NCBI GenBank assembly: GCA_017934745.1
Contig: JAGBIY010000005.1
Location: 62,001 to 126,000, forward strand
Direction: 5' to 3'
Length of the DNA: 64,000 nt
From: Treponema sp.
GTDB lineage: Bacteria > Spirochaetota > Spirochaetia > Treponematales > Treponemataceae
Translations under genes and position numbers: made by a program
Shown: piece after piece, positions 35,934 through 45,554 of the stretch
How the letters are laid out: every line of letters begins with the position of its first letter
How positions within the stretch are numbered: position 1 is the first letter of the stretch
The notes under the pieces: generated by a model
What the model was told of the DNA's origin: nothing
What the model saw: the letters and a program-made list of their open reading frames with translations, nothing else
The model's database searches: none

Positions 35934-35972
35934 GATTCTTCTCCTAAAAATTACGGTGTGAATCCACCAAAA

Positions 35973-37940
35973 TTATTTTATTTCCTTGTAAATACCGAGC
36001 AGACGGACGTCCGCCGCCGTCGATTTTAGCTTGTCCATGACGTTTTTGACATACTCGCCCGGATTCTCCACGTCCTCGCCAATCAGCGCGTCCCCATAGA
36101 ACCAGTAGCTCCACGGCTTCCCCGCAATCGGCCTGGATTCCAGCCTGTTCAAATTGAAGCCGAAGTCCTTGAAGATTCCGAGAGCGTTGTAGAGCGCGCC
36201 CGCCTCGTTCTTCGTGGAGAACATGAAGGTCGCCATGTTCGGCTTCTCCGACGTGAATTTCTTCGAATATTCCGTCACATGGTTCGCCGCTATTATGACG
36301 AATCTCGTGTAGTTGTTCGGGTTGTTCTCTATTCCCTGCTTGAGGATTTCAAGCCCGTAGATTTCCGCGTTCCTTGCGTTCGCTATCGCCGCGTTCTCCG
36401 TCGATTTCTTCTCCGAGACGAATTTCGCGCCCGACGCGGTGGAAATCGTGTCCACGAGATGCCAGCCGCCTTCCTTGAGGAACTTGGAGCTTTGGGCGAG
36501 TGCCTGCGGATGGGAGTACACGTTCTTCACGCTTTCGAGCGTCGCCCCCTTCGGAGCCAAGAGCGAGTGCTCGATTCTGAGTGTTATCGCTCCGATTATC
36601 GACACGTCCTCGAACCGGGTGAGGTTGTCGTAGTTGTTGTAGATGGAGCCTGCCGTCGAATTCTCGATTGGAACCATTCCGAAGTCCGCCTTTCCGTCCA
36701 CAACGCTCTGGAAGATGTCGTCGAACGAGTTGACGTGCTCCGCGTTCGCCGCTCCGTCGAAATACTGCTGCACCGCCATCTCCGCGTACGCGCCTTTTTC
36801 GCCGCAGTAGACGCACGACGGCTTCTGCTTGACGACGATTTTCCCGGAGCTTTTTATCGTGGTCGAGTCGATGATTTTCTCGTGCGAGTCCTCGAAGGCC
36901 GGCCTGATGTGCGCGACCTGCTTTCCGACGACCGGCGCCAGAACTTCCACGTCGCGCATTATCTTGTCGAACTGGCTGGGGTAGAGAGCCTGCGCCGCGT
37001 CCGAGAGGGCTTTTTCCGGGTTGCAGTGGACTTCCACGATGATTCCGTCCGCTCCTGCCGCTATTGAAGCCAGAGCCATCGGCGGAATCTTGTCGCGCAC
37101 TCCGAGGGCGTGGCTTGGGTCCACGATGATTGGCAGGTGGGTCATGCTCCTCAAGACGGGAATCGCGCTCAAGTCCAACGTGTTCCTTGTCGCCCTCTCG
37201 TAAGTCCTGATTCCCCGTTCGCAGAGAATCACTTTGTCGGTTCCGCTTGAGAGAAGGTATTCCGCCGACATGAGCCATTCCTCTATCGTCGCCGAAAGCC
37301 CCCGCTTCAGAATGACAGGCTTTCCGAGTTTTCCGAGCCGCTTGAGAAGCTCGAAATTCTGCATGTTCCTGGCTCCGACCTGGTACACGTCCACGCCGTT
37401 CGCCTCCATGACAGGAAGATGCTCGGCCGCGACGACCTCCGTCACGACAGGAAGCCCGAACTTGTCGCCAGCTTCCTTGAGGTACTTCAATCCTTCCTCG
37501 CCCAAGCCCTGGAAAGAGTAGGGGGAAGTCCTCGGCTTGTACGCGCCGCCCCTGAGCATGACGGCGCCCGCCTTCGCCACCGCCTCCGCCGCGTCCATCA
37601 TCTGCTGCCTGGACTCGACGGCGCACGGGCCCGCGATTGACACCACGCGGCTTCCTCCGACCCGGATTATCTGGTCGCGGTTGTTCGGAACCTCCACAAT
37701 CGTGTTCTCCGGCTTGAATTCCCTCGATGCCATTTTGTAGGGCTTGGAGATTGGAATCACTTTCGCGACGCCCTCCAAGACCTCGACTTCCCTCGGATCC
37801 ATCGCCATCTTTCCGACGGCCGCGAGGATTGTCGATTCTTCTCCCTTGATTTCGTTCAGCTTGAAATTTTTCGTTTGAAGAATGTTCTTTATGTTCGATT
37901 TTTGATTTTCAGAAATGTCCTGCTTTAAAACGATAACCAT
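35973..37940 (-). CDS. DAHP synthase-prephenate dehydratase fusion
   Basis: A 655-residue two-enzyme protein. Residues about 1-345 are a class I-beta (AroF/AroG-like) DAHP synthase with an N-terminal ferredoxin-like domain, GPCAVES near 103, GAYKPRTSPYSFQG near 131 and GARNMQNFELLKR near 188. Residues about 380-565 are prephenate dehydratase (YCGEKGAYAEMAVQQYF, VPIENSTAGSIYNNYDNL), and the last 80 form an ACT domain (ATFMFSTKNEAGALYNAL, NLNRLESRP). One polypeptide thus holds the first aromatic step and the last committed phenylalanine step, without chorismate mutase. ACT binding of Phe could control both. Confidence 0.92.
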   Translation of the reverse strand: MVIVLKQDISENQKSNIKNILQTKNFKLNEIKGEESTILAAVGKMAMDPREVEVLEGVAKVIPISKPYKMASREFKPENTIVEVPNNRDQIIRVGGSRVVSIAGPCAVESRQQMMDAAEAVAKAGAVMLRGGAYKPRTSPYSFQGLGEEGLKYLKEAGDKFGLPVVTEVVAAEHLPVMEANGVDVYQVGARNMQNFELLKRLGKLGKPVILKRGLSATIEEWLMSAEYLLSSGTDKVILCERGIRTYERATRNTLDLSAIPVLRSMTHLPIIVDPSHALGVRDKIPPMALASIAAGADGIIVEVHCNPEKALSDAAQALYPSQFDKIMRDVEVLAPVVGKQVAHIRPAFEDSHEKIIDSTTIKSSGKIVVKQKPSCVYCGEKGAYAEMAVQQYFDGAANAEHVNSFDDIFQSVVDGKADFGMVPIENSTAGSIYNNYDNLTRFEDVSIIGAITLRIEHSLLAPKGATLESVKNVYSHPQALAQSSKFLKEGGWHLVDTISTASGAKFVSEKKSTENAAIANARNAEIYGLEILKQGIENNPNNYTRFVIIAANHVTEYSKKFTSEKPNMATFMFSTKNEAGALYNALGIFKDFGFNLNRLESRPIAGKPWSYWFYGDALIGEDVENPGEYVKNVMDKLKSTAADVRLLGIYKEIK

Positions 37941-37949
37941 TTCTTCATT

Positions 37950-39506
37950 TTATCCGATTTCCCCTGATTTTGAAATCGTCAGTTTCCTCACCAGGGCGAG
38001 CGTTCCCGCGAGGAGCGCGGTTCCGAAAACGAGAGACAACGCCGAATTCTTCACGAACCCCGCGAAAATGTATGTGGCCGCCGAGACCGCCGCCACAGTC
38101 ATGGCGTATGGGAGCTGCGTCGAGACGTGCCTCACATGGTCGCATTCCGCTCCCGCGCTCGCCATTATCGTCGTGTCGGAAATCGGGGAGATGTGGTCGC
38201 CGCAGACGGCTCCTGCCATGCACGCCGAAATTGAGATTATCCTCAAAGGGTTGTCGGCTTCCGGGAAGACGGCGATGCAGATGGGGATGAGGATTCCGAA
38301 CGTGCCCCACGAAGTTCCGGTTGCGAAGGCGAGAAAGGCCGCTATGACGAAAATCATGGCCGGGAGGAAATTCATGAGCGCGGACGCGTTCCCCTTCACC
38401 ACGTCCGCGACGAATTCCTTCGCGCCGAGCGAGTCCGTCATCGATTTGAGCGTCCATGCGAGAACCAGAATCAGGATTGCCGGAACCATCGCCTTGAACC
38501 CCTCCGGCACGCATTCCATGATTTCCTTCAATTTGAGTGTGCGCTTGACCAGAAACAAGATTGAAGTCGCTATCATGGCCGCAAAGGAACCGAGAACAAG
38601 CCCCACGGAAGCGTCGGAAGCCGCGAACGAGCCGATGAAGTCGAGGTATGTCTCGTTTTCGACAAGCTTTCCGCCCTCGTCCGCCACCATCTTCGTGAAG
38701 AATCCGCCCGAGTAGACCATTCCGAGCGTGCAGAGGACGATGAGCATGATGATTGGAATCGTCAAGTCGTAGACGGAGCCTTTTTTCTCTTCTGAGTCAG
38801 CCGATTTGTGCGATTTTTCTTCCATCGTTTTCAGAGCCGCCTCGTATTTCGCCATAGGGCCGTATTCGGTTTTGGAGAAGACGAGGGCGAACATGAAGAC
38901 GAGGGTGAAGAGCGCGTAGAAGTTGTAGGGAATCGCCTTGATGAAGAGCGCGAGTCCGTTTTCCCCCTCTGTGACGAAGCCTGAGACGGCCGCCGCCCAC
39001 GACGAAATCGGGGCGATGATGCAGACCGGGGCCGCGGTGGAGTCTATGAGGTACGCGAGCTTCTCCCTTGAGACAGAGTGCTTGTCCGTGATTGGGCGCA
39101 TGACCGAGCCGACCGTGAGGCAGTTGAAGTAGTCGTCTATGAAGATGAGGATTCCGAGGATTATGGTCGCGATTTGCGCGCCGACCTTTGTCTTTATGTG
39201 CTTCTTCGCCCATTCGCCGAAAGCCGCCGAGCCTCCGGCCTTGTTCATGAGCGTTACCATGATTCCGAGAACCACGAGGAAGATGAGGATTCCCACGTTG
39301 TAGGAGTCGGCCGCCGACGCTATGAGTCCGTCGTTGAAGACGTGCCCCAGGAAGCCCGAGAAGCCTGATGCCGCGTCGAGAGCGTAGAATGCGCCGCCTA
39401 TTACGATTCCGATGAAGAGGGAAGAGTAGACTTCCTTGGTGAGCAGTGCCAGCGCGATTGCAACGACAGCTGGCACCAGAGATAGAAAAGAGCCTGTGAT
39501 ATTCAT
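37950..39506 (-). CDS. NhaC-family Na+/H+ antiporter
   Basis: This 518-residue membrane protein has about 11-12 TM segments and the NhaC-type signatures IFIDDYFNCLTVGSVMRPITDKHSVSREKLAYLIDSTAAPVCIIAPISSWAA (about 122-173) and SACMAGAVCGDHISPISDTTIMAS near 430. By family it exchanges sodium for protons or an organic amine/acid pair. It is 9 bp upstream of the aromatic fusion gene on the same strand and divergent from gatC. Confidence 0.88.
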   Translation of the reverse strand: MNITGSFLSLVPAVVAIALALLTKEVYSSLFIGIVIGGAFYALDAASGFSGFLGHVFNDGLIASAADSYNVGILIFLVVLGIMVTLMNKAGGSAAFGEWAKKHIKTKVGAQIATIILGILIFIDDYFNCLTVGSVMRPITDKHSVSREKLAYLIDSTAAPVCIIAPISSWAAAVSGFVTEGENGLALFIKAIPYNFYALFTLVFMFALVFSKTEYGPMAKYEAALKTMEEKSHKSADSEEKKGSVYDLTIPIIMLIVLCTLGMVYSGGFFTKMVADEGGKLVENETYLDFIGSFAASDASVGLVLGSFAAMIATSILFLVKRTLKLKEIMECVPEGFKAMVPAILILVLAWTLKSMTDSLGAKEFVADVVKGNASALMNFLPAMIFVIAAFLAFATGTSWGTFGILIPICIAVFPEADNPLRIISISACMAGAVCGDHISPISDTTIMASAGAECDHVRHVSTQLPYAMTVAAVSAATYIFAGFVKNSALSLVFGTALLAGTLALVRKLTISKSGEIG

Positions 39507-39647
39507 TCAAAGATTCTGAATCAAAAAAACGCATCTTGTCCATTGCGTGGAGAGGGAAAATTCAAAAAATGCGAATTTTGATTCAACTTTCGCTTTTGCA
39601 GACAAAACCTTTGCTTGTTTTCCCTACAAACTTTTCCCCTTTTTTTC

Positions 39648-39653
39648 TATAAT
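39648..39653 (+). promoter_or_regulatory. -10 box of gatC, possibly leaderless
   Basis: Perfect TATAAT ending 8 bp before the gatC ATG. A transcript from it would begin about at the start codon, and no Shine-Dalgarno lies between. No clear -35 box is seen. Confidence 0.45.
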
Positions 39654-39661
39654 TTTAGATT

Positions 39662-39973
39662 ATGAGTGAACACAAAACAGTAGACGAGACGACTCTCGAA
39701 AATCTTCTTTATCTTTCAAGGCTTTCCCCTGAAAGCACTGATATGGCGACCCTCAAGAAGCAGGTCGATGAAATTGTCGGATATTTCGACATCCTCTCAA
39801 AATACGACGACTCGGAAAATCCATACGACGCATATCCTTCGACAGAGGCAGAAAAACTCCGCGAGGACGACATCGTTCCGGGACTTGAGATGAAGGACGT
39901 GAAGAAAATCAACGAGAAGGAATTCATGGACGGATATTTCCAGGTTCCGAAAGTTCTTGGAGAAGGGGCATAA
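39662..39973 (+). CDS. gatC: Asp/Glu-tRNA amidotransferase subunit C
   Basis: This 103-residue protein matches GatC: TLENLLYLSRLSPESTDMATLKKQVDEIVGYFDILSKYD, then the extended VPGLEMKDVKKI tail. It stabilises GatA-GatB in the transamidation of misacylated Glu-tRNA(Gln) or Asp-tRNA(Asn). It is 3 bp before gatA and surely co-transcribed. Confidence 0.92.
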   Translation: MSEHKTVDETTLENLLYLSRLSPESTDMATLKKQVDEIVGYFDILSKYDDSENPYDAYPSTEAEKLREDDIVPGLEMKDVKKINEKEFMDGYFQVPKVLGEGA

Positions 39974-39976
39974 GAC

Positions 39977-41473
39977 ATGTACTACACAATCGAAGAAACT
40001 ATAAAGGCTCTCAAGGAAGGGAAGACGACTTCCGTTGAGCTGGTGCAGAATTCAATCGACACTTTCGAGGCTGACAAGAAATCTGAAAAGCCTTTGAACG
40101 CGTTCCTGGAAATCTACGGAAACGCAGTCGAACTTGCGAAAGAAGCCGACGCCAAAATCGCCGAGGCGAAAGCCGCTGGGACTTTGGATAAGCTTTTTGA
40201 GGAGAAGCCGCTCCTGGGGCTTCCATTCGCCAACAAGGACAACATTTCCGTGCAGGGGCAGCGTCTCACCTGCTCCTCGAAAATCCTCGAAGGCTACCGC
40301 GCGCCGTACAACGCCACTGTCATCAACCGCTTGGTGGCGGCTGGAGCGATTCCGCTCGGACGCTGCAACCAGGACGAATTCGCGATGGGCTCTTCCACCG
40401 AGTATTCAGTCTACGGGCCTACGAGAAACCCGATAAACCGCGACTACGTTTCCGGCGGTTCCTCCGGCGGTTCGACAGCCGCCGTCGCCGCTAACCAGGC
40501 CCTCTTCGGACTCGGAACCGAGACAGGCGGTTCTGTCCGTCTCCCGGCTTCGTACTGCGGAGTCTACGGACTCAAGCCGACTTACGGTGTCCTTTCGCGC
40601 TGGGGAGTCGTCGCGTACGGTTCCTCTCTCGACCAGGTCGGAATCATCGGACACACGCCGCGCGACATCGCCCTTCCGCTTTCTTTGATGAGCGGAGTCG
40701 ACTTCTACGACGACACTTCCGCCGACTTGCCGGATTCCGACAAGCTCAGGAACCTTTCCGCCTACAAGGATTTCTCTTCCCTCAAAATCGCCGTTCCAAA
40801 GCAGTTTGAGGAAGCGAAGGGATTGGACGATGAGGTGAAGAAGGTCTTCGAGGACACGAAGGCGTGGTTCGTTTCGAAAGGGGCGAAAATCGAGACCGTC
40901 GACCTTCCGATTCTGGACGCTTCAATCGCCTCGTACTACGTCATCGCGCTTTCCGAGGCCGCGTCCAACCTTTCCCGCTTCGACGGAATCCGCTACGGCC
41001 GCCGCGAGGACAACGGCAACGGCTACGACCAGCTCTATGTGGACACCAGGAGCGACGGATTCGGGCCTGAAGTGAAGAGAAGGATAATCATCGGAAACTA
41101 TGTGCTTTCCGAGCAGTTCTCCGGCACGACGTACAAGAAGGGAATGAGCGTGCGCGCCCGCATCCAGAGGGAAGTCGCCAAGCTTTTCGAGAGCTACGAC
41201 CTCATCATCTCGCCTGTCTGCCCGACGACCGCGTTCAAGCTCGGAGAGAAATACGACGATCCGCTCGCCATGTATTTGAGCGACTTGTACACGGTCTTCG
41301 TCAATCTCGCGCGCATTCCTTCGGTTTCCGTTCCAGCCGGATTCACAGAATCAACAAAAATGCCGGTCGGAATCCAATTCGCCGGAAAGATGTTCGACGA
41401 ACTCAAAATCATGCAGCTCGCCCAGGCCTGGGAAGAGGAGCACACCCTCTGCGGCGTTCCCGTTAAGGAATAA
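39977..41473 (+). CDS. gatA: Asp/Glu-tRNA amidotransferase subunit A
   Basis: This 498-residue amidase-signature enzyme releases ammonia from glutamine for the GatB reaction. The catalytic Ser-cisSer-Lys set is visible: Lys in PFANKDNIS near 81, and YVSGGSSGGSTAAVAA near 156-171, followed by LGTETGGSVRLPASYCG. The length is normal. It ends in an intrinsic terminator, and gatB follows only after two unrelated exported-protein genes, so the three subunits are not one uninterrupted operon. Confidence 0.95.
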   Translation: MYYTIEETIKALKEGKTTSVELVQNSIDTFEADKKSEKPLNAFLEIYGNAVELAKEADAKIAEAKAAGTLDKLFEEKPLLGLPFANKDNISVQGQRLTCSSKILEGYRAPYNATVINRLVAAGAIPLGRCNQDEFAMGSSTEYSVYGPTRNPINRDYVSGGSSGGSTAAVAANQALFGLGTETGGSVRLPASYCGVYGLKPTYGVLSRWGVVAYGSSLDQVGIIGHTPRDIALPLSLMSGVDFYDDTSADLPDSDKLRNLSAYKDFSSLKIAVPKQFEEAKGLDDEVKKVFEDTKAWFVSKGAKIETVDLPILDASIASYYVIALSEAASNLSRFDGIRYGRREDNGNGYDQLYVDTRSDGFGPEVKRRIIIGNYVLSEQFSGTTYKKGMSVRARIQREVAKLFESYDLIISPVCPTTAFKLGEKYDDPLAMYLSDLYTVFVNLARIPSVSVPAGFTESTKMPVGIQFAGKMFDELKIMQLAQAWEEEHTLCGVPVKE

Positions 41474-41480
41474 AGAATTG

Positions 41481-41524
41481 AAAAAAGAGAAACGGGTGTC
41501 TTTCATTTCGTTTCTCTTTTTTGA
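41481..41524 (+). terminator. Intrinsic terminator after gatA
   Basis: Fourteen-bp stem AAAAAAGAGAAACG with its complement CGTTTCTCTTTTTT, 14-nt loop. Confidence 0.8.
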
Positions 41525-41567
41525 GAGGCATGAAATAGAAAATGAAAAATTTTGACTGAGGCGCTTT

Positions 41568-42233
41568 ATGACGAGAAAAACATCAAAGAAAGCAATCGCT
41601 GCAGTCCTCTTTCTCTTTTGTGCGCTGGCAGTCTTTGCAAAAGGCAAAGCCAAGCCGCGACAGGCTACGCTTTACGAGCAGGGGTTGTCTCTTGCCGCGC
41701 TGATGAAGGAAAAGGCAAACTCAAGCGATTATCGTGCGATTGTGCTTGGCGCAAACGGCGACCTAGACGAAAAAGTGCGCGAACTCGGCGCGGGCGATGT
41801 GTCAAAGCCGACGGCTGTCTATCGTTTGAGCGGAGATTTTTCCTTTTTCGGCTCAATGATGCTCTCTTCTGTTTCCCGTGGTGAAAGCATCTCTCCCTCC
41901 ATCAAGCGGGAAATCGCCGCTCGCCTGCTTTCTTCATTCGCTATGATGTGGACAGGGATGAAAGCCAGTGCCACCGCGGCTGCCGCCGTGAGCATCCTGC
42001 AGTCCCAGTCCGTGTTCGTGAGCGACGAGCTTTCGGAAAACTGCGCTTACGTCTACACGTTCCAGGAGGGCTATCCCGTGGCGGTGAGCTTCATCAAGGG
42101 CGACGGCGGCGCGGTGCTGGCGGACGCGAGCTATGTGGTGGACGAGGATTTTATTCCGTCGCTTGGGGAGATGCTCGACGATGCGAAAAACGAGGAAATG
42201 GACATGGGGCTTCGGCTGGAAAAAATTCGCTAG
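41568..42233 (+). CDS. Exported protein of unknown function
   Basis: This 221-residue protein has an N-terminal signal peptide (KKAIAAVLFLFCALAVFA, likely cut after VFA). The mature part is mixed alpha/beta with no motif I know; SVFVSDELSENCAYVYTFQEGYPVAVSFIKGDGGAVLADASYV near 140-185 looks like a compact beta sheet. It lies between gatA and gatB with its own upstream region after the gatA terminator and is followed by a lipoprotein gene 31 bp later. Confidence 0.7.
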   Translation: MTRKTSKKAIAAVLFLFCALAVFAKGKAKPRQATLYEQGLSLAALMKEKANSSDYRAIVLGANGDLDEKVRELGAGDVSKPTAVYRLSGDFSFFGSMMLSSVSRGESISPSIKREIAARLLSSFAMMWTGMKASATAAAAVSILQSQSVFVSDELSENCAYVYTFQEGYPVAVSFIKGDGGAVLADASYVVDEDFIPSLGEMLDDAKNEEMDMGLRLEKIR

Positions 42234-42264
42234 GATTTCCGTTTTTTCATGCATGGAGGTGTTT

Positions 42265-42999
42265 ATGAAAGAAAGTTTTCTTTTCGTCACGGCTCTTCTT
42301 TTTGCAGGCGCATTGTTTTTTTCGTGCGATGTGGACGAGGAAATCGAGACGATTGACTTCTTCGACACCGAAAGCCAACGGATGACCATCGTGAACACCG
42401 GCACAACGCCGCTCACGGTGAGAGGATGTGCGATGTTCGCCGAAAAAGACAGCGACGGCAACGTCTTTAGTTTCGTCTACGACGAGCGGAAGTCGGAAGT
42501 CGTTGTTCAGCCCGGCGACACAGAATCGATAGGTTTTTCGAGCGTCGGCGGCATCTATGTTCCCGAAGAAGTGAGCTGGGAGGCGACATTCTCGTTCAAT
42601 GGAAAGTCTGTCATCTACGCTGGGTGGAGCGAGGACTACAAGATGGACGGCGACACAACGGAACGGGCGGGCTACGGCCTCATGCACATGAGACCCAGGG
42701 AAAATTCCGGCAGAATCGATGACTACATTTATTCTACGCTCTTCGAGGACGGAGAACCGGTCGAACGCTTCGAGTTTTCGAGTAACTACCAGCTCATCGC
42801 CACCGCATCCGACGAGGAAGTCACGTTCGCAATGATGAAAGCGGGATTCCCGCCTATCAACATCAAGTTTGCCGACCGTCTCGCCTATTACGATGCTTTT
42901 GATGAATACCACGCAAAGCACAATCTCGGCGCAATGGAGAAGTTGTTTGCCCGCGCGCTTTTAGAGCGGCTTGATTTGTACATTTCGCTGAAATTATAG
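42265..42999 (+). CDS. Lipoprotein of unknown function
   Basis: This 244-residue protein starts at 42265, fixed by GGAGGT 7 bp upstream; a longer frame upstream overlaps the previous gene and is ignored. The lipobox LFFSC ends at residue 21. The mature part is acidic, with a beta-rich first half (MTIVNTGTTPLTVRGC type, reminiscent of Ig-like or DUF4352-like strands) and a helical end. No family recognised. It precedes gatB by 34 bp. Confidence 0.75.
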   Translation: MKESFLFVTALLFAGALFFSCDVDEEIETIDFFDTESQRMTIVNTGTTPLTVRGCAMFAEKDSDGNVFSFVYDERKSEVVVQPGDTESIGFSSVGGIYVPEEVSWEATFSFNGKSVIYAGWSEDYKMDGDTTERAGYGLMHMRPRENSGRIDDYIYSTLFEDGEPVERFEFSSNYQLIATASDEEVTFAMMKAGFPPINIKFADRLAYYDAFDEYHAKHNLGAMEKLFARALLERLDLYISLKL

Positions 43000-43033
43000 A
43001 TAAAAAAATAGAAAGGGTTTAAGGAGCATACAA

Positions 43034-44578
43034 ATGGCTATCGAAAAATATGAAATCGTAATCGGCTGCGAGATTCACACGCAGCTTTTGACAAAGACGA
43101 AGGCGTTCTGCGCGTGTGAGAACCGCTACGGCGGAATGCCGAACACCCGCGTCTGTCCGGTCTGTCTGGGACTCCCTGGTGCCATGCCGCGCATTTCGAA
43201 AGGCTACGTGGAACTTGGAGCCGTCGCGGGACTTGCATTGAACTGCGACATCGCGCGCTTCACGAAATTCGACCGCAAGCACTATTTCTACCCTGACCTT
43301 GCGAAGGGCTACCAGATAACGCAGTACGACATCCCGCTCTGCACGAACGGGCACGTCGACTTGCCGATGAGCCATTATCCGGCCGAAAGCCTCGAAGGCG
43401 GCTCGAACTACCGCCCGAAGAATTTCAAGGGCGAGGACTGCATAATCGAGTCCAACGGAAAGAAATACCGCCGTGTCAGAATCGAGCGCATCCACCTTGA
43501 GGAGGACGTAGGAAAGTCCCTCCACCTGCAGGGCGCGCACTCGTACATCGACTACAACCGCTGCGGAACCCCGCTCGTGGAAATCGTCACGAAACCCGAC
43601 ATGACAAGCCCGGAGGAGGCCGCCCTCTTCATGCAGACCGTGCAGGAAATCCTCCGCTACGTCTGCGTCACGAACGGAAACCTCGAAGAAGGAAACATGA
43701 GGTGCGATGCGAACATCAACTTGAACGTTTGGGAAGACGGGAAACTCTACCACACGCCGATTTCCGAGATAAAGAACTTGAACTCGTTCCAGAAAATCAA
43801 GGACGCGTGCGCATACGAGGCGAAAAGGCAGCTTGAGGAATTCCAGAACGACAGGCAGGAATTCAACGCGGGCTTCAAAGTCACGATGGGATGGGACGAT
43901 GCGAACGGAAAGACGGTCGTGCAGAGAACCAAGAACAGCTTCGTCGACTACCGCTTCGTGGTCGAGCCTGACATCAAGCCGTTCAGCGTTTCCGAGGATT
44001 TGATAAGCAGGGCCGCTTCCAGGGTCGGAGAGCTTCCAGAGGCGAAGAGAGTCCGCCTGCAGAAGGAGTTCGGGCTTTCAGACTTCGACGTGGAGACGCT
44101 CACTTCGTCCCGCGCTCTCGCCAACTGGTTCGAGGAGGCGGCGGATGGAGCGAAGGACGTGAAGAAGGTCGCGAACTGGATTTTGGCCGAGCTTCTGGCG
44201 ATTTTGAACGAGAAGAAAATCACGATTGAGGAAGTGTCGATTACTCCGAAGCACATCACGGAGCTTGTGAACGCGATTGCCGACAAGAAAATCTCGAACG
44301 CCCAGGGAAAAATCGTCTTCACGAAGATGCTTGAGAGTGGAAAAATGCCGCTTGAAATCATCAAGGCCGAGGGCATGGAGAGCGTCTCCGACACCGGCGC
44401 AATCGACGCAATCGTCGCCAAGGTCGTCGCCGACAACCCGAAGGCGGTCGCCGACTACAAGGGCGGAAAGACCAACGTCGTCGGCTGGCTCATGGGCCAG
44501 GTGATGAAGGCTTCCGGCGGCAAAGTCAACCCGAAAGTCGCGACGGAACTCGTGCAGAAGCACTTGGCGGCGTTGTAG
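43034..44578 (+). CDS. gatB: Asp/Glu-tRNA amidotransferase subunit B
   Basis: This 514-residue protein is the kinase/transamidase subunit that activates the misacylated Asp or Glu side chain. It shows GCEIHTQLLTKTKAFC near 11-26, the zinc site C(A)C...CPVCLGLPGAMP, KHYFYPDLAKGYQITQYD near 83, EDVGKSLH near 160 and RCDANINL near 222. The C-terminal helical and YqeY-like tail domain (about 400-514) binds tRNA. GGAG lies 7 bp before the ATG. Confidence 0.95.
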   Translation: MAIEKYEIVIGCEIHTQLLTKTKAFCACENRYGGMPNTRVCPVCLGLPGAMPRISKGYVELGAVAGLALNCDIARFTKFDRKHYFYPDLAKGYQITQYDIPLCTNGHVDLPMSHYPAESLEGGSNYRPKNFKGEDCIIESNGKKYRRVRIERIHLEEDVGKSLHLQGAHSYIDYNRCGTPLVEIVTKPDMTSPEEAALFMQTVQEILRYVCVTNGNLEEGNMRCDANINLNVWEDGKLYHTPISEIKNLNSFQKIKDACAYEAKRQLEEFQNDRQEFNAGFKVTMGWDDANGKTVVQRTKNSFVDYRFVVEPDIKPFSVSEDLISRAASRVGELPEAKRVRLQKEFGLSDFDVETLTSSRALANWFEEAADGAKDVKKVANWILAELLAILNEKKITIEEVSITPKHITELVNAIADKKISNAQGKIVFTKMLESGKMPLEIIKAEGMESVSDTGAIDAIVAKVVADNPKAVADYKGGKTNVVGWLMGQVMKASGGKVNPKVATELVQKHLAAL

Positions 44579-44659
44579 GGGATTTTTTTTGACGGATGCG
44601 CTGCCGCCTTTTTCGTTGGTCTGCGTGTCTGTCTTTGATTTTTTTTGGAGGAAAACATT

Positions 44660-45082
44660 ATGGAACAGTTGAAAAAAGGCATCGGCGCCGCTTCGAAGGA
44701 ATTTGGCGCGTTCAAGAAATTCATCTCCCGCGGAAACGTAGTAGACATGGCTGTCGGCGTAATCGTTGGAGGCGCGTTCGGAAAAATCGTGACGAGCCTT
44801 GTGAACGACATCGTGATGCCGCTCATCGGCATAGCCCTCGGAAAAGTCAATTTCGCCGAGTTGAGCGCGAAAATCGGGGATGCCGAAATCAAGTACGGCT
44901 CGTTCATCCAGACCGTCATCGATTTTGTCATCGTCGCGCTCTGCATCTTCATCGTCGTAGAGCTTTTCGAGAAATTCAAAAAGAAGGAGGAGCCGAAACC
45001 TGAGGAGCCGAAAGCCCCAGCGAAGTCCGACGAGACCGTCCTCCTCGAAGAAATCCGCGACCTCCTGAAAAACCGCGGCTAG
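44660..45082 (+). CDS. mscL: Large-conductance mechanosensitive channel
   Basis: This 140-residue protein matches MscL: [39 protein letters not shown] (TM1) near 22-60, a periplasmic loop, TM2 ([14 protein letters not shown]) near 90-105 and the basic KKKEEP cluster before the C-terminal bundle LLEEIRDLL. It opens under hypo-osmotic shock. The start at 44660 has GGAGG at the right distance; an upstream TTG in frame is unlikely. Confidence 0.94.
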   Translation: [140 protein letters not shown]

Positions 45083-45160
45083 AGAATAGAACGTATTCAT
45101 GGCAACAGCGCGCAGTTTGTGCAAAAGCATATTCGATTGCGCTGAAAAAGTGGTGAAGCA

Positions 45161-45214
45161 CAAAAATCTCGGTGTGTCATGGACAAAAAGTTCATGACGC
45201 ACCGGGATTTTTTT
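45161..45214. terminator. Long-stem terminator after mscL
   Basis: About 20-bp stem (AAAAATCTCGGTGTGTCATG with CATGACGCACCGGGATTTTT, two wobble or mismatched positions), 11-nt loop, T run on the plus strand. Confidence 0.8.
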
Positions 45215-45271
45215 TGCTACTGCAAAAATTCCTTATCCCCACCAAAAAAAATCCGCAATCGCTTTGGCATC

Positions 45272-45554
45272 TTACTTTCCGAACAAATCCGAATGCGAAC
45301 CTGTGTTGACAAGCGTGAGCGTGAGGATTGAATCCTGCTTCAAATAGACCAAAAGCCAATCTGGCTGTATATGACATTCACGGAACGGTTTCATGTTGCC
45401 CAGTTAGCTGATGATCGTGATGCTTTTCCTCAAGAGGCTCATTGTCTTTCAGCTTGTTGATGACACTTTCAAGTAAAGAGACATCAAGACCGCGTTTTAC
45501 CGCCAGCTTGTAGCTCTTTTTGAACTGTGAAGTCCGCTTTATCGTATATGTCAT
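45272..45554 (-). pseudogene. YafQ-type toxin with single-base frameshift
   Basis: From ATG 45554 the frame reads TYTIKRTSQFKKSYKLAVKRGLD to HDHQLTG and then shifts to a stop at 45378. In the +1 frame the missing half follows at once: MKPFRECHIQPDWLLVYLKQDSILTLTLVNTGSHSDLFGK to TAA 45272. One extra G in the GGG near 45400 explains it. All YafQ-type residues (HxH, HxxPDW, GSHSDLF) are present across both frames, so the lesion is recent or a sequencing error. YafQ is a ribosome-dependent mRNA interferase. The start overlaps the antitoxin stop by 4 bp. Confidence 0.85.
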
